Assembly: GCA_031266665.1 (NCBI GenBank)
Contig: JAISAO010000096.1
Location: 1 to 64,000 of the forward strand
Direction of reading: 5' to 3'
Origin: Propionibacteriaceae bacterium
GTDB lineage: Bacteria > Actinomycetota > Actinomycetes > Propionibacteriales > Propionibacteriaceae
DNA: 64,000 nucleotides
This document shows, one piece after another, positions 23,068 through 30,875 of the stretch (the stretch's first letter is position 1; each line of letters starts with the position of its first letter). Below the pieces are notes generated by a model. The model did not search any database. It was not told the origin of the DNA and saw only the letters and a list, made by a program, of their open reading frames with translations. Both the position numbers and the translations under genes were made by a program.

Positions 23068-24696
23068 TCAGTCCGCCTGGCGGCGGCGGCGCCGAAGCTG
23101 GGAGGGGCGGATGACCGGCTCGCCCCGGGCCATCAGGTCCTCCCGCCGTTGGCCGGCGAAGGCGGCCAAGGCGTCGGCCAGGTCGACGCCGGTCGGCGAC
23201 GGGGCGACCACATCGACCCGCAGGCCGTGGGCCAGGCAGGTGTTGGCGGTGGCCGAGCCGATGGCGGCCACAATGGTGGCCGGGTGGGGTTTGCCGGCGA
23301 TGCCGACCAGGTTGCGGACGCTGGAGGAGCTGGAGAAGGCGACGGCGTCGAATTGGCCCTGTTTGATGGCCTCACGGGTCTCGGCCGGCGGCGGGGCGGC
23401 CCGGACCGTGCGGTAGGCCACGATCTCCTCGACCTCCCAGCCGAGCTGGTCCAAGGCCTGGGCGAAACTCTCGGTGGCGATGTCGGCCTTGGGCAGGAAG
23501 ACCCGGTTGATCGGGTTGTAGGCCGGGTCGTAGTCGGGGAAGTCGTCGGCCAGGGAGGCCAAGGTGCCCTCCTTGCCGCCGACCTTGTCCGGCTCGATAC
23601 CCCAGGCCTGGAGCGATTCGGCCGTCCCGGCGGTGGCGGCGGCCACTTTCAGCCCGGAGAAGGCGCGGGCGTCCAACCCGTAGTCCTCGAAGCGCTCCCG
23701 CACCGCCCGCACGGCGTTGCGCGAGGTGAACACGATCCACTCGAAGCGGCCCTCGACCAGGCCGCGGACGGCCTTGTCCAACTGGCCCGGGTTGCGCGGC
23801 TGCTCGACGGCGATGGTGGGGACCTCCTCGACCCGGGCGCCGTGGGAGCGCAGCCGGGCCGGCATGGGGGAGACGGTGTCCTTGGTCTTGGGGATCAACA
23901 CCCGCCAGCCGAACAGCGGCTTGGACTCGAACCAGTCGAAGTCGGCCGAATAGTCGGTCACGGCCCGGCCCACCACGACCAGGATCTCGGCCTCGGGGCG
24001 CCCGCCGGCCAACTGTCCCAGGGCGGACACCCGGGTCAAGGCGGTGCGCTGCTCAGTGGTGCCGCCGTCGAAGGTCACCAGGGCGGTCTCGTGCGGCTGA
24101 CGGCCGGCGGCCTCGGCGGCCGCCGCTAAACGGTCGAGGAAACGTCCCAGAGTGCGGATGACGAGGGTCGGCACACCGCCCCAACGGCGATCGCCGGCCT
24201 CGAAGAAGCCCTCGGCGGTGGCGTTGACCAATTGGACCTCGCCGCCACGGCCCAGCGACACCCCGGCGTACTCCGGGATGGCGGTCAAGCTGGAGACACC
24301 GGGGACGATTTCGAAGTCCAGCCCGGCCTTGACCAGGGCGGCGGCCTCGGTGGTGGCCCCGCCGTCCAGGAGGGGATCTCCGGTCACCAGTCGCACGACG
24401 GTACGCCCGCCCTCCTGGGCCTGGCGCGTCAACTCGGCCCGCTCGGCCCCGGACAGTCGCGCCCCGGCCGTCAAATGCTCGACCGAGCGGACCAGGGTCT
24501 CGCCCGGGATGCGGACGGCGGGTTGGTTGACCAAGTCGAGCAGGGAGGATGAGTCGGCCAAGATAACATCGGCCTCGTTCAGGGCGGCCACCGCCGCCAG
24601 GGTCAGAAGCTCCGGGTCGCCGGGTCCGGCTCCGACGAACACGACCCGACCGCGGGAGAGACCAACACCGTCGCCGGACAGGTCAGGGGCGGGCAA
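23068..24696 (-). CDS. hemD: Fused uroporphyrinogen-III C-methyltransferase / uroporphyrinogen-III synthase
   Basis: 542-residue bifunctional enzyme of tetrapyrrole synthesis. Residues 17-245 are the methyltransferase domain: GRVVFVGAGPGDPELLTL, LVTGDPLLDGG, VPGVSSLTAIPEYAGV, VIRTLGR. Residues 260-520 are HemD: FGWRVLIPKTKDTVSPM, WIVFTSRNAVRAV, FSSSSSVRNLVG, AIGSATANTC. The fusion is common in actinobacteria (hemX/cysG-like). The start is TTG 24696, supported by GGAGAG six bases upstream. No hemA, hemC or hemB is present in the window, but ferrochelatase is 2 kb away. The gene begins only 19 bp after the bS22 stop, so the two are probably co-transcribed. Confidence 0.92.
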   Translation of the reverse strand: MPAPDLSGDGVGLSRGRVVFVGAGPGDPELLTLAAVAALNEADVILADSSSLLDLVNQPAVRIPGETLVRSVEHLTAGARLSGAERAELTRQAQEGGRTVVRLVTGDPLLDGGATTEAAALVKAGLDFEIVPGVSSLTAIPEYAGVSLGRGGEVQLVNATAEGFFEAGDRRWGGVPTLVIRTLGRFLDRLAAAAEAAGRQPHETALVTFDGGTTEQRTALTRVSALGQLAGGRPEAEILVVVGRAVTDYSADFDWFESKPLFGWRVLIPKTKDTVSPMPARLRSHGARVEEVPTIAVEQPRNPGQLDKAVRGLVEGRFEWIVFTSRNAVRAVRERFEDYGLDARAFSGLKVAAATAGTAESLQAWGIEPDKVGGKEGTLASLADDFPDYDPAYNPINRVFLPKADIATESFAQALDQLGWEVEEIVAYRTVRAAPPPAETREAIKQGQFDAVAFSSSSSVRNLVGIAGKPHPATIVAAIGSATANTCLAHGLRVDVVAPSPTGVDLADALAAFAGQRREDLMARGEPVIRPSQLRRRRRQAD

Positions 24697-24715
24697 AAAT
24701 CACTCTCCGGTCGGA

Positions 24716-24817
24716 TCAGCGCCCGGCGCGACGACGCTGGATGCGTGTCTTCTTGAGCAGCTTGCGATGCTTCTTCTTCGCCATGCGCTTGCGGCGCTTC
24801 TTGATGACCGAACCCAC
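24716..24817 (-). CDS. 30S ribosomal protein bS22 (AURKAIP1/COX24-like micro-protein)
   Basis: 33-residue very basic protein from GTG 24815-24817: [20 protein letters not shown] and on to [10 protein letters not shown]. It matches the actinobacterial bS22 ribosomal micro-protein nearly residue for residue in its first 20 positions. AAAGG lies upstream at good spacing. It would bind the 30S subunit near the decoding region. It is too short for routine gene finders. It overlaps nothing and directly precedes the hemD fusion; the pairing of bS22 with heme genes is seen in other actinobacteria. Confidence 0.93.
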   Translation of the reverse strand: MGSVIKKRRKRMAKKKHRKLLKKTRIQRRRAGR

Positions 24818-24833
24818 AGTTGACCTTTCCCTG

Positions 24834-24850
24834 GCGAAACGGGGTTTCGC
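24834..24850. promoter_or_regulatory. Short hairpin in bS22 leader
   Basis: gcgaaac and gtttcgc form a perfect 7-bp inverted repeat around ggg, 16 bp upstream of the bS22 start, spanning the likely 5' leader. It could be a translation-control hairpin or a regulator site. The rest of 24851-24983 shows no gene. Confidence 0.4.
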
Positions 24851-24983
24851 GATGCGAGATTGCGGGGCCGACGCGGCCCGGGCCGATCATACCTTGTCGG
24901 TGGCGGGGCGGCGAATCATCGAACCCGGCCCCAGCCTCCGCCTCCGCCCGGCCCGGCCCGGGCCGGGCGGGCGGTCCGAGCCG

Positions 24984-25907
24984 TCAGGCGGGTCGGGGCC
25001 GGTTCTGGATGTGCTCCAGTTGGTCGGCCAATTGCCCGGTCAAGGCCATGTTGAAACCGTGACTGTGGACGAGGGCCATGACCTGGCGGTAGATGGCGTC
25101 GATCTCCATCGGCCGGCCCGCCAGGTGGTCCAGGCGCATGGACGGGTCGTAGGAGGCCATCGACTGTGTCACCGCCAGCATCTGGTCGATGAAGGCCTGC
25201 TCAATGATCACGTCACAAGCTCGGGCGCCCGCCAGAACCTCGCCCATCAGGGCGATCAGCAGGCGGCGGGCCGGCGGCGAGGCCAGCAGATCGCCGGTGG
25301 TGGCCTCCAAGACGACCGACAAGCCGTTGAAGGGGATGTTCCAGACCAGTTTGCGCAGCCGGGCGGTCAGGACGTCGCTCAAGACGGGGGCCTCCAGGCC
25401 GGCGGCGACGAAGGCCTGGGCCAGGGTCTCGACCCGAGGGGCGTCGGCCGGGTCGAGGGGGGCCAGGGAGACGGCGCCGTAGGCGGTGTGGCGGACGTGG
25501 CCCGGGCTGGGGCGGGTGACGCAGACGAAGCACAAGCCGGCGCAGACGTGGGCCTGGGGGTAGAGGGCGGCCAGCCGCTCCTCGACGCCGAAGCCGTTCT
25601 GCATCACCAAGATGGTCGCCCCCGGCTTGAGGGCCGGCCCCAGGCGGGGCAGCAGGTCGGCGTTGGCCGTGGCCTTGGCGGTCAGGCAGACCAGGTCGCA
25701 GGCCGGCAGGTCGGCCGGGTCGCGCCAGACCGAGAAGGCCTCCCGGGGCAAGCAGAAATCGCCCGCCACCGACTCGACCTCGATCCCGTGGTCGAGCAAG
25801 GTCTGATAGTCGGAGCGGGCCAAGAAATGGACCCGATGGCCGCCCCGGGCCAACTTGGCGCCGTAGTAACCGCCGATGGCCCCCGTGCCGATGATCGCGA
25901 CATCCAT
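24984..25907 (-). CDS. panE: 2-dehydropantoate 2-reductase (ketopantoate reductase)
   Basis: 307-residue NADPH-dependent reductase that makes pantoate for coenzyme A. MDVAIIGTGAIGGYYGAKLA is the nucleotide-binding Rossmann start. LVCLTAKATANADLLPRL carries the catalytic lysine, and NIPFNGLSVVLEATTGDLL with RPMEIDAIYR form the C-terminal substrate-binding region. ATG 25905-25907 has an ideal GGAGG. A longer opening at 26012 lacks a ribosome site. ApbA/PanE paralogues are common, so pantothenate synthesis is likely but not proven. It stands alone between bS22 and hemH. Confidence 0.88.
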   Translation of the reverse strand: MDVAIIGTGAIGGYYGAKLARGGHRVHFLARSDYQTLLDHGIEVESVAGDFCLPREAFSVWRDPADLPACDLVCLTAKATANADLLPRLGPALKPGATILVMQNGFGVEERLAALYPQAHVCAGLCFVCVTRPSPGHVRHTAYGAVSLAPLDPADAPRVETLAQAFVAAGLEAPVLSDVLTARLRKLVWNIPFNGLSVVLEATTGDLLASPPARRLLIALMGEVLAGARACDVIIEQAFIDQMLAVTQSMASYDPSMRLDHLAGRPMEIDAIYRQVMALVHSHGFNMALTGQLADQLEHIQNRPRPA

Positions 25908-26086
25908 GTCGCCTCCTTCCGCCGCAGTCATGGTAGTGCGGCGGCGGCGCTGGCCGGGTCCGCACCCGCCATGCCACACGGTCGAGGGCGGCCGGCGCGG
26001 TCGGGTCAGCACGGCAGTGTCATCACGTCCAGGTCAGCACGGACGTGTCATCACGTTCGGGTCGTCACGTCAGGGGTGTCACGGCC

Positions 26087-27322
26087 TCAGACCGGCTCGG
26101 CGGCCTCGACGGCCGGGCGGCGGGAGTCCTCGTCCCAGCCCACGATGTGGCTGCGAACCAGGGCGGCCAGGGCCTCGATCCACAGGGGGGCGTCGTTCAG
26201 GCAGGGCACGCGGTGGAAGTCGGCGCCGCCCTGGCGGGCGAACTCGTCCCGATTGAGCAGGTCGATCTCCTCCAGGGTCTCCAGGCAGTCGACGGCGAAG
26301 CCGGGGCAGAAGACGTCGAGGCGTTTGGTGTCCAACTGTCCCAGCTTGGCCACCGTGTCGATGGTGGCCGGGGTCAGCCATTCGCCTTTGCCGAACTTGG
26401 ACTGGTAGGTCATCAGCAGGTGTTCGGGGCCGAGCCGCAGGCGCTGGCGCAAGGCGTCGGTGGTGGCCCGGCACTCGGCCTCGTAGGGGTCGCCGGCCGC
26501 CACCAGCTTGGCCGGGATGCCGTGATAAGACAAAATGAACTTGTCGCCGGCGGCGAAGGTGGGGTAGCCATGCTGGTCCCAGAAGCGTTCGATCTGGTGG
26601 GCGCAGGCCTCGATGTAGCCGGGATCGGTCGCCCAGGAGCGGATCCAGCGCAACTCGGGGTGGTCCTGGGCGTCGGCCAGATAAGCCGCCAGGGCGTCGA
26701 AGACGGTGGCCGTGGTGGTGGTCGAGAACTGGGGGTACATCGGCACTACCAACCAGCGCCGGACGCCGGCGGCGCGCAACTGGTCGAGCGCCTGGTCCAA
26801 GGCCGGCCGGCCGTAACGCATGGCGTAGGTCACGACCACAGCGCCCGCCCCCAGGCCAGCCCCGTCCGAAACCGCTCCGTCCCCCCGGGAGGCCTGGGCC
26901 AAGTCGGCCGAAGCGGTGGCCTGGGCCAAGTCGGCGGTCCCGACTCTCCCGCCGGCCTCGGCCCCCCCGCCGGCCGCCGACCGAGTGACATCCGCCCCGG
27001 GGTCGTCCGGCGGCGGGAGGAGGCGGCCCCCCAGGGCCTCGGTCAGGGCCTGGGCCTGGTGGCGGGCGTGGACCAGCAGGGGCGAGCCGTCGGGCCGCCA
27101 GACGCTGGCGTATTTGGCGGTCGACTGTTGGGCGTGGCCGCGCAGGACGCTCAACTCCAGGATCGGCCGCCACAGCACAGGGTTGAGGTCGACCACCCGC
27201 CGGTCGGACAGGAACTGTCGCAGGAAGCGGCGGACGGCGGGCAAGGTCGGCTCGTCCGGCGTCCCCAGGCTAACGAGAACGACGCCGACGGCCGGCGGAG
27301 CTGCGATCATCGCCAGAAGCAT
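26087..27322 (-). CDS. hemH: Ferrochelatase / coproporphyrin ferrochelatase
   Basis: 411-residue enzyme that inserts iron into (copro)porphyrin. VGVVLVSLGTPDEPTLPAVR is the standard N-terminus, then FLRQFLSDRRVVDLNPVLW. The catalytic histidine is in KFILSYHGIPAKL, and VFCPGFAVDCLETLEEI is the C-terminal signature. Between GGRLLPPPDD and AVVVTYAMRYGRPAL there is an insertion of about 50 Gly/Ala residues with a repeat (TADLAQATASADLAQA), which is unusual for this enzyme. Start is ATG 27322 or 27310. Upstream frames are only low-complexity Arg/Gly sequence. It is more likely of the actinobacterial coproporphyrin-dependent type. Confidence 0.92.
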   Translation of the reverse strand: MLLAMIAAPPAVGVVLVSLGTPDEPTLPAVRRFLRQFLSDRRVVDLNPVLWRPILELSVLRGHAQQSTAKYASVWRPDGSPLLVHARHQAQALTEALGGRLLPPPDDPGADVTRSAAGGGAEAGGRVGTADLAQATASADLAQASRGDGAVSDGAGLGAGAVVVTYAMRYGRPALDQALDQLRAAGVRRWLVVPMYPQFSTTTTATVFDALAAYLADAQDHPELRWIRSWATDPGYIEACAHQIERFWDQHGYPTFAAGDKFILSYHGIPAKLVAAGDPYEAECRATTDALRQRLRLGPEHLLMTYQSKFGKGEWLTPATIDTVAKLGQLDTKRLDVFCPGFAVDCLETLEEIDLLNRDEFARQGGADFHRVPCLNDAPLWIEALAALVRSHIVGWDEDSRRPAVEAAEPV

Positions 27323-27385
27323 AGCCCGCCCGTCCCAATGGACCAGGCTTTTGGAATCTGAGGCCGGCCTTTCCCAGCCTGTCTG

Positions 27386-27650
27386 CCAGCGGGTTTGGGC
27401 CAGCGGGTTTGGGCCAGTGCCCGGGGCTGGGACCGGACGTGCCCCGGCGGTCCGCCAGCGGGTTTTCGGCCGGCCGCCCGGCCGCGCCCCCGGCCCCACC
27501 TGACGGTCTCTCGCCGCGCCGCCCGACCGCGCCCCCGGCCGCCTGATCGCGCCCCCGGCCGCCTGGTCCCACCCGACGATCTCCGGCCGCGCCGCCTGAT
27601 CGCGCCCTCGGTCCCCGACCACGCTCCCGGTCCTCGACCGCGCCCGGCGG
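27386..27650. repeat. Low-complexity GC repeats between hemH and mutM
   Basis: The 370-bp divergent spacer 27323-27692 holds no gene. It contains two exact copies of ccagcgggtttggg (27386-27399 and 27400-27413), another partial copy near 27454, and four or five variants of gcctgatcgcgcccccgg between 27530 and 27640. The last 40 bases, with aaggtc at good spacing, hold the mutM ribosome site. Confidence 0.6.
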
Positions 27651-27692
27651 CGCTGCTTTGACCACTGGTCACCTCGTGGTTAAGGTCGGCCC

Positions 27693-28559
27693 ATGCCCGA
27701 ATTGCCCGAAGTCGAGACCGTCCGGCGCGGTCTGGAACGCCTGGTGGTGGGGCGGCGGATCACGGCCGTGGACGTCTTCGAGGCCAAGAGTTTTCCCGTC
27801 GGCCCCGGTCTCCTGCCCCCGGCCGGCGTGGTCGGTGCCCGGATTGTGGCCGCCCGGCGGCGGGCCAAGGTCTTGATCCTTGACCTCGACAACGAGTATT
27901 CGTTGGTGGGGCATCTCAAGATGACGGGACAACTGGTCGTGCGGGGGCCGGAGGACTGGGGGGCGGGCCATCCGACCGACTCCTTGCTGGGCGAGTTGCC
28001 GGACCGCTCCACCCGGATCGACTTCCGACTGGACGCCGACAGCCACCTATTCTTCAACGACCAGCGCAAATTCGGCTGGGTCAAAGCCATCCCCACCCCC
28101 ATGGTGGAGCAGCTGCCCTTCATCGCCAGCCTAGGCCCGGAACCCTTGGACGCGGCCGGCTTCCCCGAGTTCCAACGCCGGGCGGCCCGCCACCGCCGCA
28201 CCACCGTCAAAGCCGTCTTGTTAAACCAACAGGTTGTGTCCGGCATCGGCAACATTTACGCCGACGAGTCGTTGTGGGCCGTCCGGGTCAACCCGGCCCG
28301 GCCGCTGGCCGAGGTGTCGGACCGGAAACTGCGCCAACTGTTCCAGGCGGCGTCCGATGTCATGACCTTGTCCATCGAGTTGGGCGGCTCGACCGACCGC
28401 AACTACGTCGACGCCGAGGGCAACCGTGGCGCCTATCTGGGTTTCGCCAATGTCTTCCGCCGCCAGGGCCAGCCCTGCCACCGTTGTGGCACGGCGATCG
28501 TCAAGACCAAGGTGGCCGGCCGGGGCACCCACTACTGCCCCCGCTGCCAACGCCGCTGA
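27693..28559 (+). CDS. mutM: Formamidopyrimidine-DNA glycosylase
   Basis: 288-residue base-excision repair enzyme that removes 8-oxoguanine and nicks the strand. It starts MPELPEVETVRRGLERLVVG, giving the Pro2 nucleophile and Glu3. RRAKVLILDL provides the conserved lysine and LVGHLKMTGQL follows. The helix-two-turn-helix is NQQVVSGIGNIYADESLW. The C-terminal zinc finger has its four cysteines in CHRCG and CPRC. All catalytic residues are present. It is transcribed away from hemH and converges with the patatin gene. Confidence 0.97.
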   Translation: MPELPEVETVRRGLERLVVGRRITAVDVFEAKSFPVGPGLLPPAGVVGARIVAARRRAKVLILDLDNEYSLVGHLKMTGQLVVRGPEDWGAGHPTDSLLGELPDRSTRIDFRLDADSHLFFNDQRKFGWVKAIPTPMVEQLPFIASLGPEPLDAAGFPEFQRRAARHRRTTVKAVLLNQQVVSGIGNIYADESLWAVRVNPARPLAEVSDRKLRQLFQAASDVMTLSIELGGSTDRNYVDAEGNRGAYLGFANVFRRQGQPCHRCGTAIVKTKVAGRGTHYCPRCQRR

Positions 28560-28665
28560 GCCGCCGCCCGCCCCAGCTCTACCGGCCCCTGTGGGCTGTC
28601 GCGTCTATGACCCGCCGAACCGCCGAGCCGCCGCCCGACTCAACTCCGCGCCCGGCCAACCCCGG

Positions 28666-29547
28666 TCAGCGGCCCAGGAAGTCGCGCCAGCGGGGCAGCT
28701 CGCGTTGGGCCTGGTCCCAGCCGGCGTCGTAGGCGGCCCGCAGCCGAGGCACCGAGCGGGTGCGGTTGGTGGCCAAGGCGACGTCGGGCGCGAACACCAG
28801 GGCCTGGCCGTCGCGCTCCAGATCGAACAACTCCTGGCGGACTTGGTTGTAATGCCGCCAACGGTTGATCACGCCGTCGGCCACCGCCGGGTGGCGGCGG
28901 AACCAGGCCCGGTAGACGGCGGGCAGCCGGGCCGGTGGTTTGATGTAGGCGCGCTCCCGGGTCAAGACGACGAAGAAACGCCGGAAGCCCTCGCCGCGGG
29001 CCACGTCCAAGGCGATACCGCCGTTGACCCCGATGGCGCCGTCGAAGTACGTCTGGCCGTCGATTAGGGTCGGCGGCATCAGCATGGGCATGGTGGAGGA
29101 GGCCCGCACCCGCCGCATCAGGTCGGGCAGCGTCCTCAGGTCGGCCTCGCTCCAGTAGACGGTCCGCCCGCTCTCGGCCTCGAAGGCGCCGATGCGGCGG
29201 CGGGCCGGGTGGGCGGCGAAGGCGGCGAAATCGAAGGGCAGGACGCCCCCCGGCAGTCCGGCCTGCTCGTAGATGTAGTGGGAGTTGAACAATCCCTTCC
29301 CCCGCAGGAAACTGATATAGCCGCCGATTTGAGGGTCGTCGGCGAATTCCACGAATGATTTCCGACTGCGCTCGGCGTCGCCCGACAGGTAGTTGACCAG
29401 GTGGCTGGCCCCGGCCGAGATGCCGGCCGCCCAGCCGAAGTCGAGGCCGGCCTTGAGCAAGGCGACGACGACGGCCGCGGTCTGGCTGGCCCGCATCCCG
29501 CCGCCCTCGAAGATCAGCGCCACATCATCGATCACAGGGGTTGTCAC
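28666..29547 (-). CDS. Patatin-like phospholipase
   Basis: 293-residue cytoplasmic lipid acyl hydrolase. LIFEGGGMRASQTAAVV supplies the oxyanion glycines, AAGISAGASHLVNYLSG the nucleophile elbow GxSxG, and YFDGAIGVNGGIALDVARG the catalytic Asp-Gly. MPMLMPPTLIDGQ precedes it. The start is GTG 29545-29547. It stands alone. The closest known bacterial group is the YjjU type, with unknown lipid substrate. Upstream lies a MITE-like element. Confidence 0.9.
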   Translation of the reverse strand: MTTPVIDDVALIFEGGGMRASQTAAVVVALLKAGLDFGWAAGISAGASHLVNYLSGDAERSRKSFVEFADDPQIGGYISFLRGKGLFNSHYIYEQAGLPGGVLPFDFAAFAAHPARRRIGAFEAESGRTVYWSEADLRTLPDLMRRVRASSTMPMLMPPTLIDGQTYFDGAIGVNGGIALDVARGEGFRRFFVVLTRERAYIKPPARLPAVYRAWFRRHPAVADGVINRWRHYNQVRQELFDLERDGQALVFAPDVALATNRTRSVPRLRAAYDAGWDQAQRELPRWRDFLGR

Positions 29548-29556
29548 GGCCCCAGA

Positions 29557-29722
29557 CTAGTGGTCTGTCGTACCTAAAACGTCGGACTCGCGGCGCCGGG
29601 CGACGCCGCTGGCGGCGTTGTCGTCACTCGGCGGGCGTCCAGCCCGCCTCCTTCCTTCGCCAAGACATCGACATCGCCCGACACCGCTCATCACCCAACT
29701 TTTAGATGCGATAGACCACTAG
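29557..29722. mobile_element. MITE-like 166-bp element with terminal inverted repeats
   Basis: ctagtggtct at 29557 and agaccactag ending at 29722 open two imperfect inverted repeats of about 30 bp. The left arm continues gtcgtacctaaaacgtcgg and its counterpart (as read on the other strand) atcgcatctaaaagttggg. The core of about 110 bp has no ORF. No transposase is present, so this is a non-autonomous element or an IS remnant. Both ends carry ctag, which may be the target duplication. It lies directly upstream of the promoter of the 29.9-40.6 kb gene cluster and could influence it. Confidence 0.7.
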
Positions 29723-29764
29723 CCAAAAGCCCGCCCCAGGGACGGTTGCCCGGTGGTTGGCTTA

Positions 29765-29792
29765 TTGAGGGGAAAGTCTGATATTCTACAAT
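29765..29792 (+). promoter_or_regulatory. Likely sigma70-type promoter for the 29.9-40.6 kb cluster
   Basis: ttgagg (29765-29770) and tacaat (29787-29792) are separated by 16 bp, in a locally AT-richer stretch. This is the best housekeeping-type promoter I see in the window and would start transcription about 65 bp before the first gene. A 13-codon upstream ORF starts at ATG 29863 behind ggggga and overlaps the main gene. Confidence 0.6.
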
Positions 29793-29866
29793 GTTCACGG
29801 GTGGCCCTGCTCACTCTCCAATATCGGCCTTAGGGCCGCCGGCAGGTTTTGGGGGACACGACATGA

Positions 29867-30793
29867 GTGTTGCTGTCGCAGACGAATGGTTCCGGCATGG
29901 CTGAAATTGTTCCTTCCCCGGCCTTGGCCCCGGCGCCCTACCGCTCCCTGGACCATGACCGCCTGCACCAGATCGCCCAAGACCTGGCCGTCGGGTTGGC
30001 CCAGGGCACGGCCCAGGAGTTGGCCACCCGGAGCGCCCCGCCCGAAGTCCTCGAACTCTCGTGGCGCCCCGTGACGCCGGCCACCAGGCCGTTCAAGGCT
30101 CCAGTCGTGACGCCGGGCGAGGCGCCGGACGACGAGTCTGGCTATGTGGTGGTCGAGGGGGAGACGATCATCGTGACCGTGCGCCTGAGCCCGAACTGCG
30201 ACTCGGCCACGATCCAGGTCCCGGGGTCGGACGAGCTCCGCCCCTACCGCGAGGACGAGCTGATCCACTTCACGGCGACGACCACGGGGTCCATCGAGGT
30301 GACCGCCCACAACGTCTTAAATCCCACCGTCTCACGCTTGTCGATTCCTGTCCGGGTGATCCATCTCCCCGAGGTCTCCCCCTACACCTTCGCCGGGATC
30401 AACGTCCAGGCCCTGACAGGGGCGGACATCGTGGAACTGGCCCAAAGCCTGGACCTGGTCACCCAAGAGGTCCAGAAATTGTACGTCTCGGGGATGGCGA
30501 GAGAGGTCCTGAGCGTGACGGAGGCGACCCAGATGGTCGGCCGACGCCTGGCTGAGGACACGGCCGAGCTATATCGTGGTCTGGGCGGTCTGACGGTCGA
30601 GGCCACGGCGCTGAGCCGACCTGAGGGCTCGGCCGCCTGGTCTCGGCCTGCCCTGACGGGCGCCTTGTCCCGGCCCGACTGGAGCGGCTTCTCCGCCCCG
30701 TCCCGGTTCTGGCCCATCGCGGAAGACATCATCCTCCCCGTCCCTAGACCTTGGCCCATTCACGACGACACCATCCCAGGGGGCGAAGCATGA
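29867..30793 (+). CDS. Unknown protein, first gene of the kinase/AAA+ cluster
   Basis: 308 residues from GTG 29867 (or 298 from ATG 29897, which lacks a clear ribosome site). Four parts can be seen: a helical N-terminus (RSLDHDRLHQIAQDLAVGLA), a central beta-rich, Ig-like stretch (VVEGETIIVTVRLSPNCDSA to SRLSIPVRVIHLPEV), a helical region (GADIVELAQSLDLVTQEVQKLYV), and a Trp/Pro-rich tail with SRPEGS/SRPAL/SRPDW repeats. No signal peptide or membrane helix. I do not recognise a family. It is followed by an 82-bp gap and then six genes in tight order, so it is likely part of the same system, perhaps an adaptor. Confidence 0.65.
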   Translation: MLLSQTNGSGMAEIVPSPALAPAPYRSLDHDRLHQIAQDLAVGLAQGTAQELATRSAPPEVLELSWRPVTPATRPFKAPVVTPGEAPDDESGYVVVEGETIIVTVRLSPNCDSATIQVPGSDELRPYREDELIHFTATTTGSIEVTAHNVLNPTVSRLSIPVRVIHLPEVSPYTFAGINVQALTGADIVELAQSLDLVTQEVQKLYVSGMAREVLSVTEATQMVGRRLAEDTAELYRGLGGLTVEATALSRPEGSAAWSRPALTGALSRPDWSGFSAPSRFWPIAEDIILPVPRPWPIHDDTIPGGEA

Positions 30794-30875
30794 TGTTCAC
30801 GACCACGAAGGACCGGCCCATAGGCCGGCCCCGACTTGGGCCCGTCCCGGGCGATGCCGCCTTGAGGAGTGGGAC

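Noticed and set aside
22821-23114. Hexapeptide-repeat proteins encoded by the 18-bp array, on either strand
   Set aside because: Frames are open only because the unit is a multiple of three. Starts lie inside neighbouring genes and no ribosome site is present.
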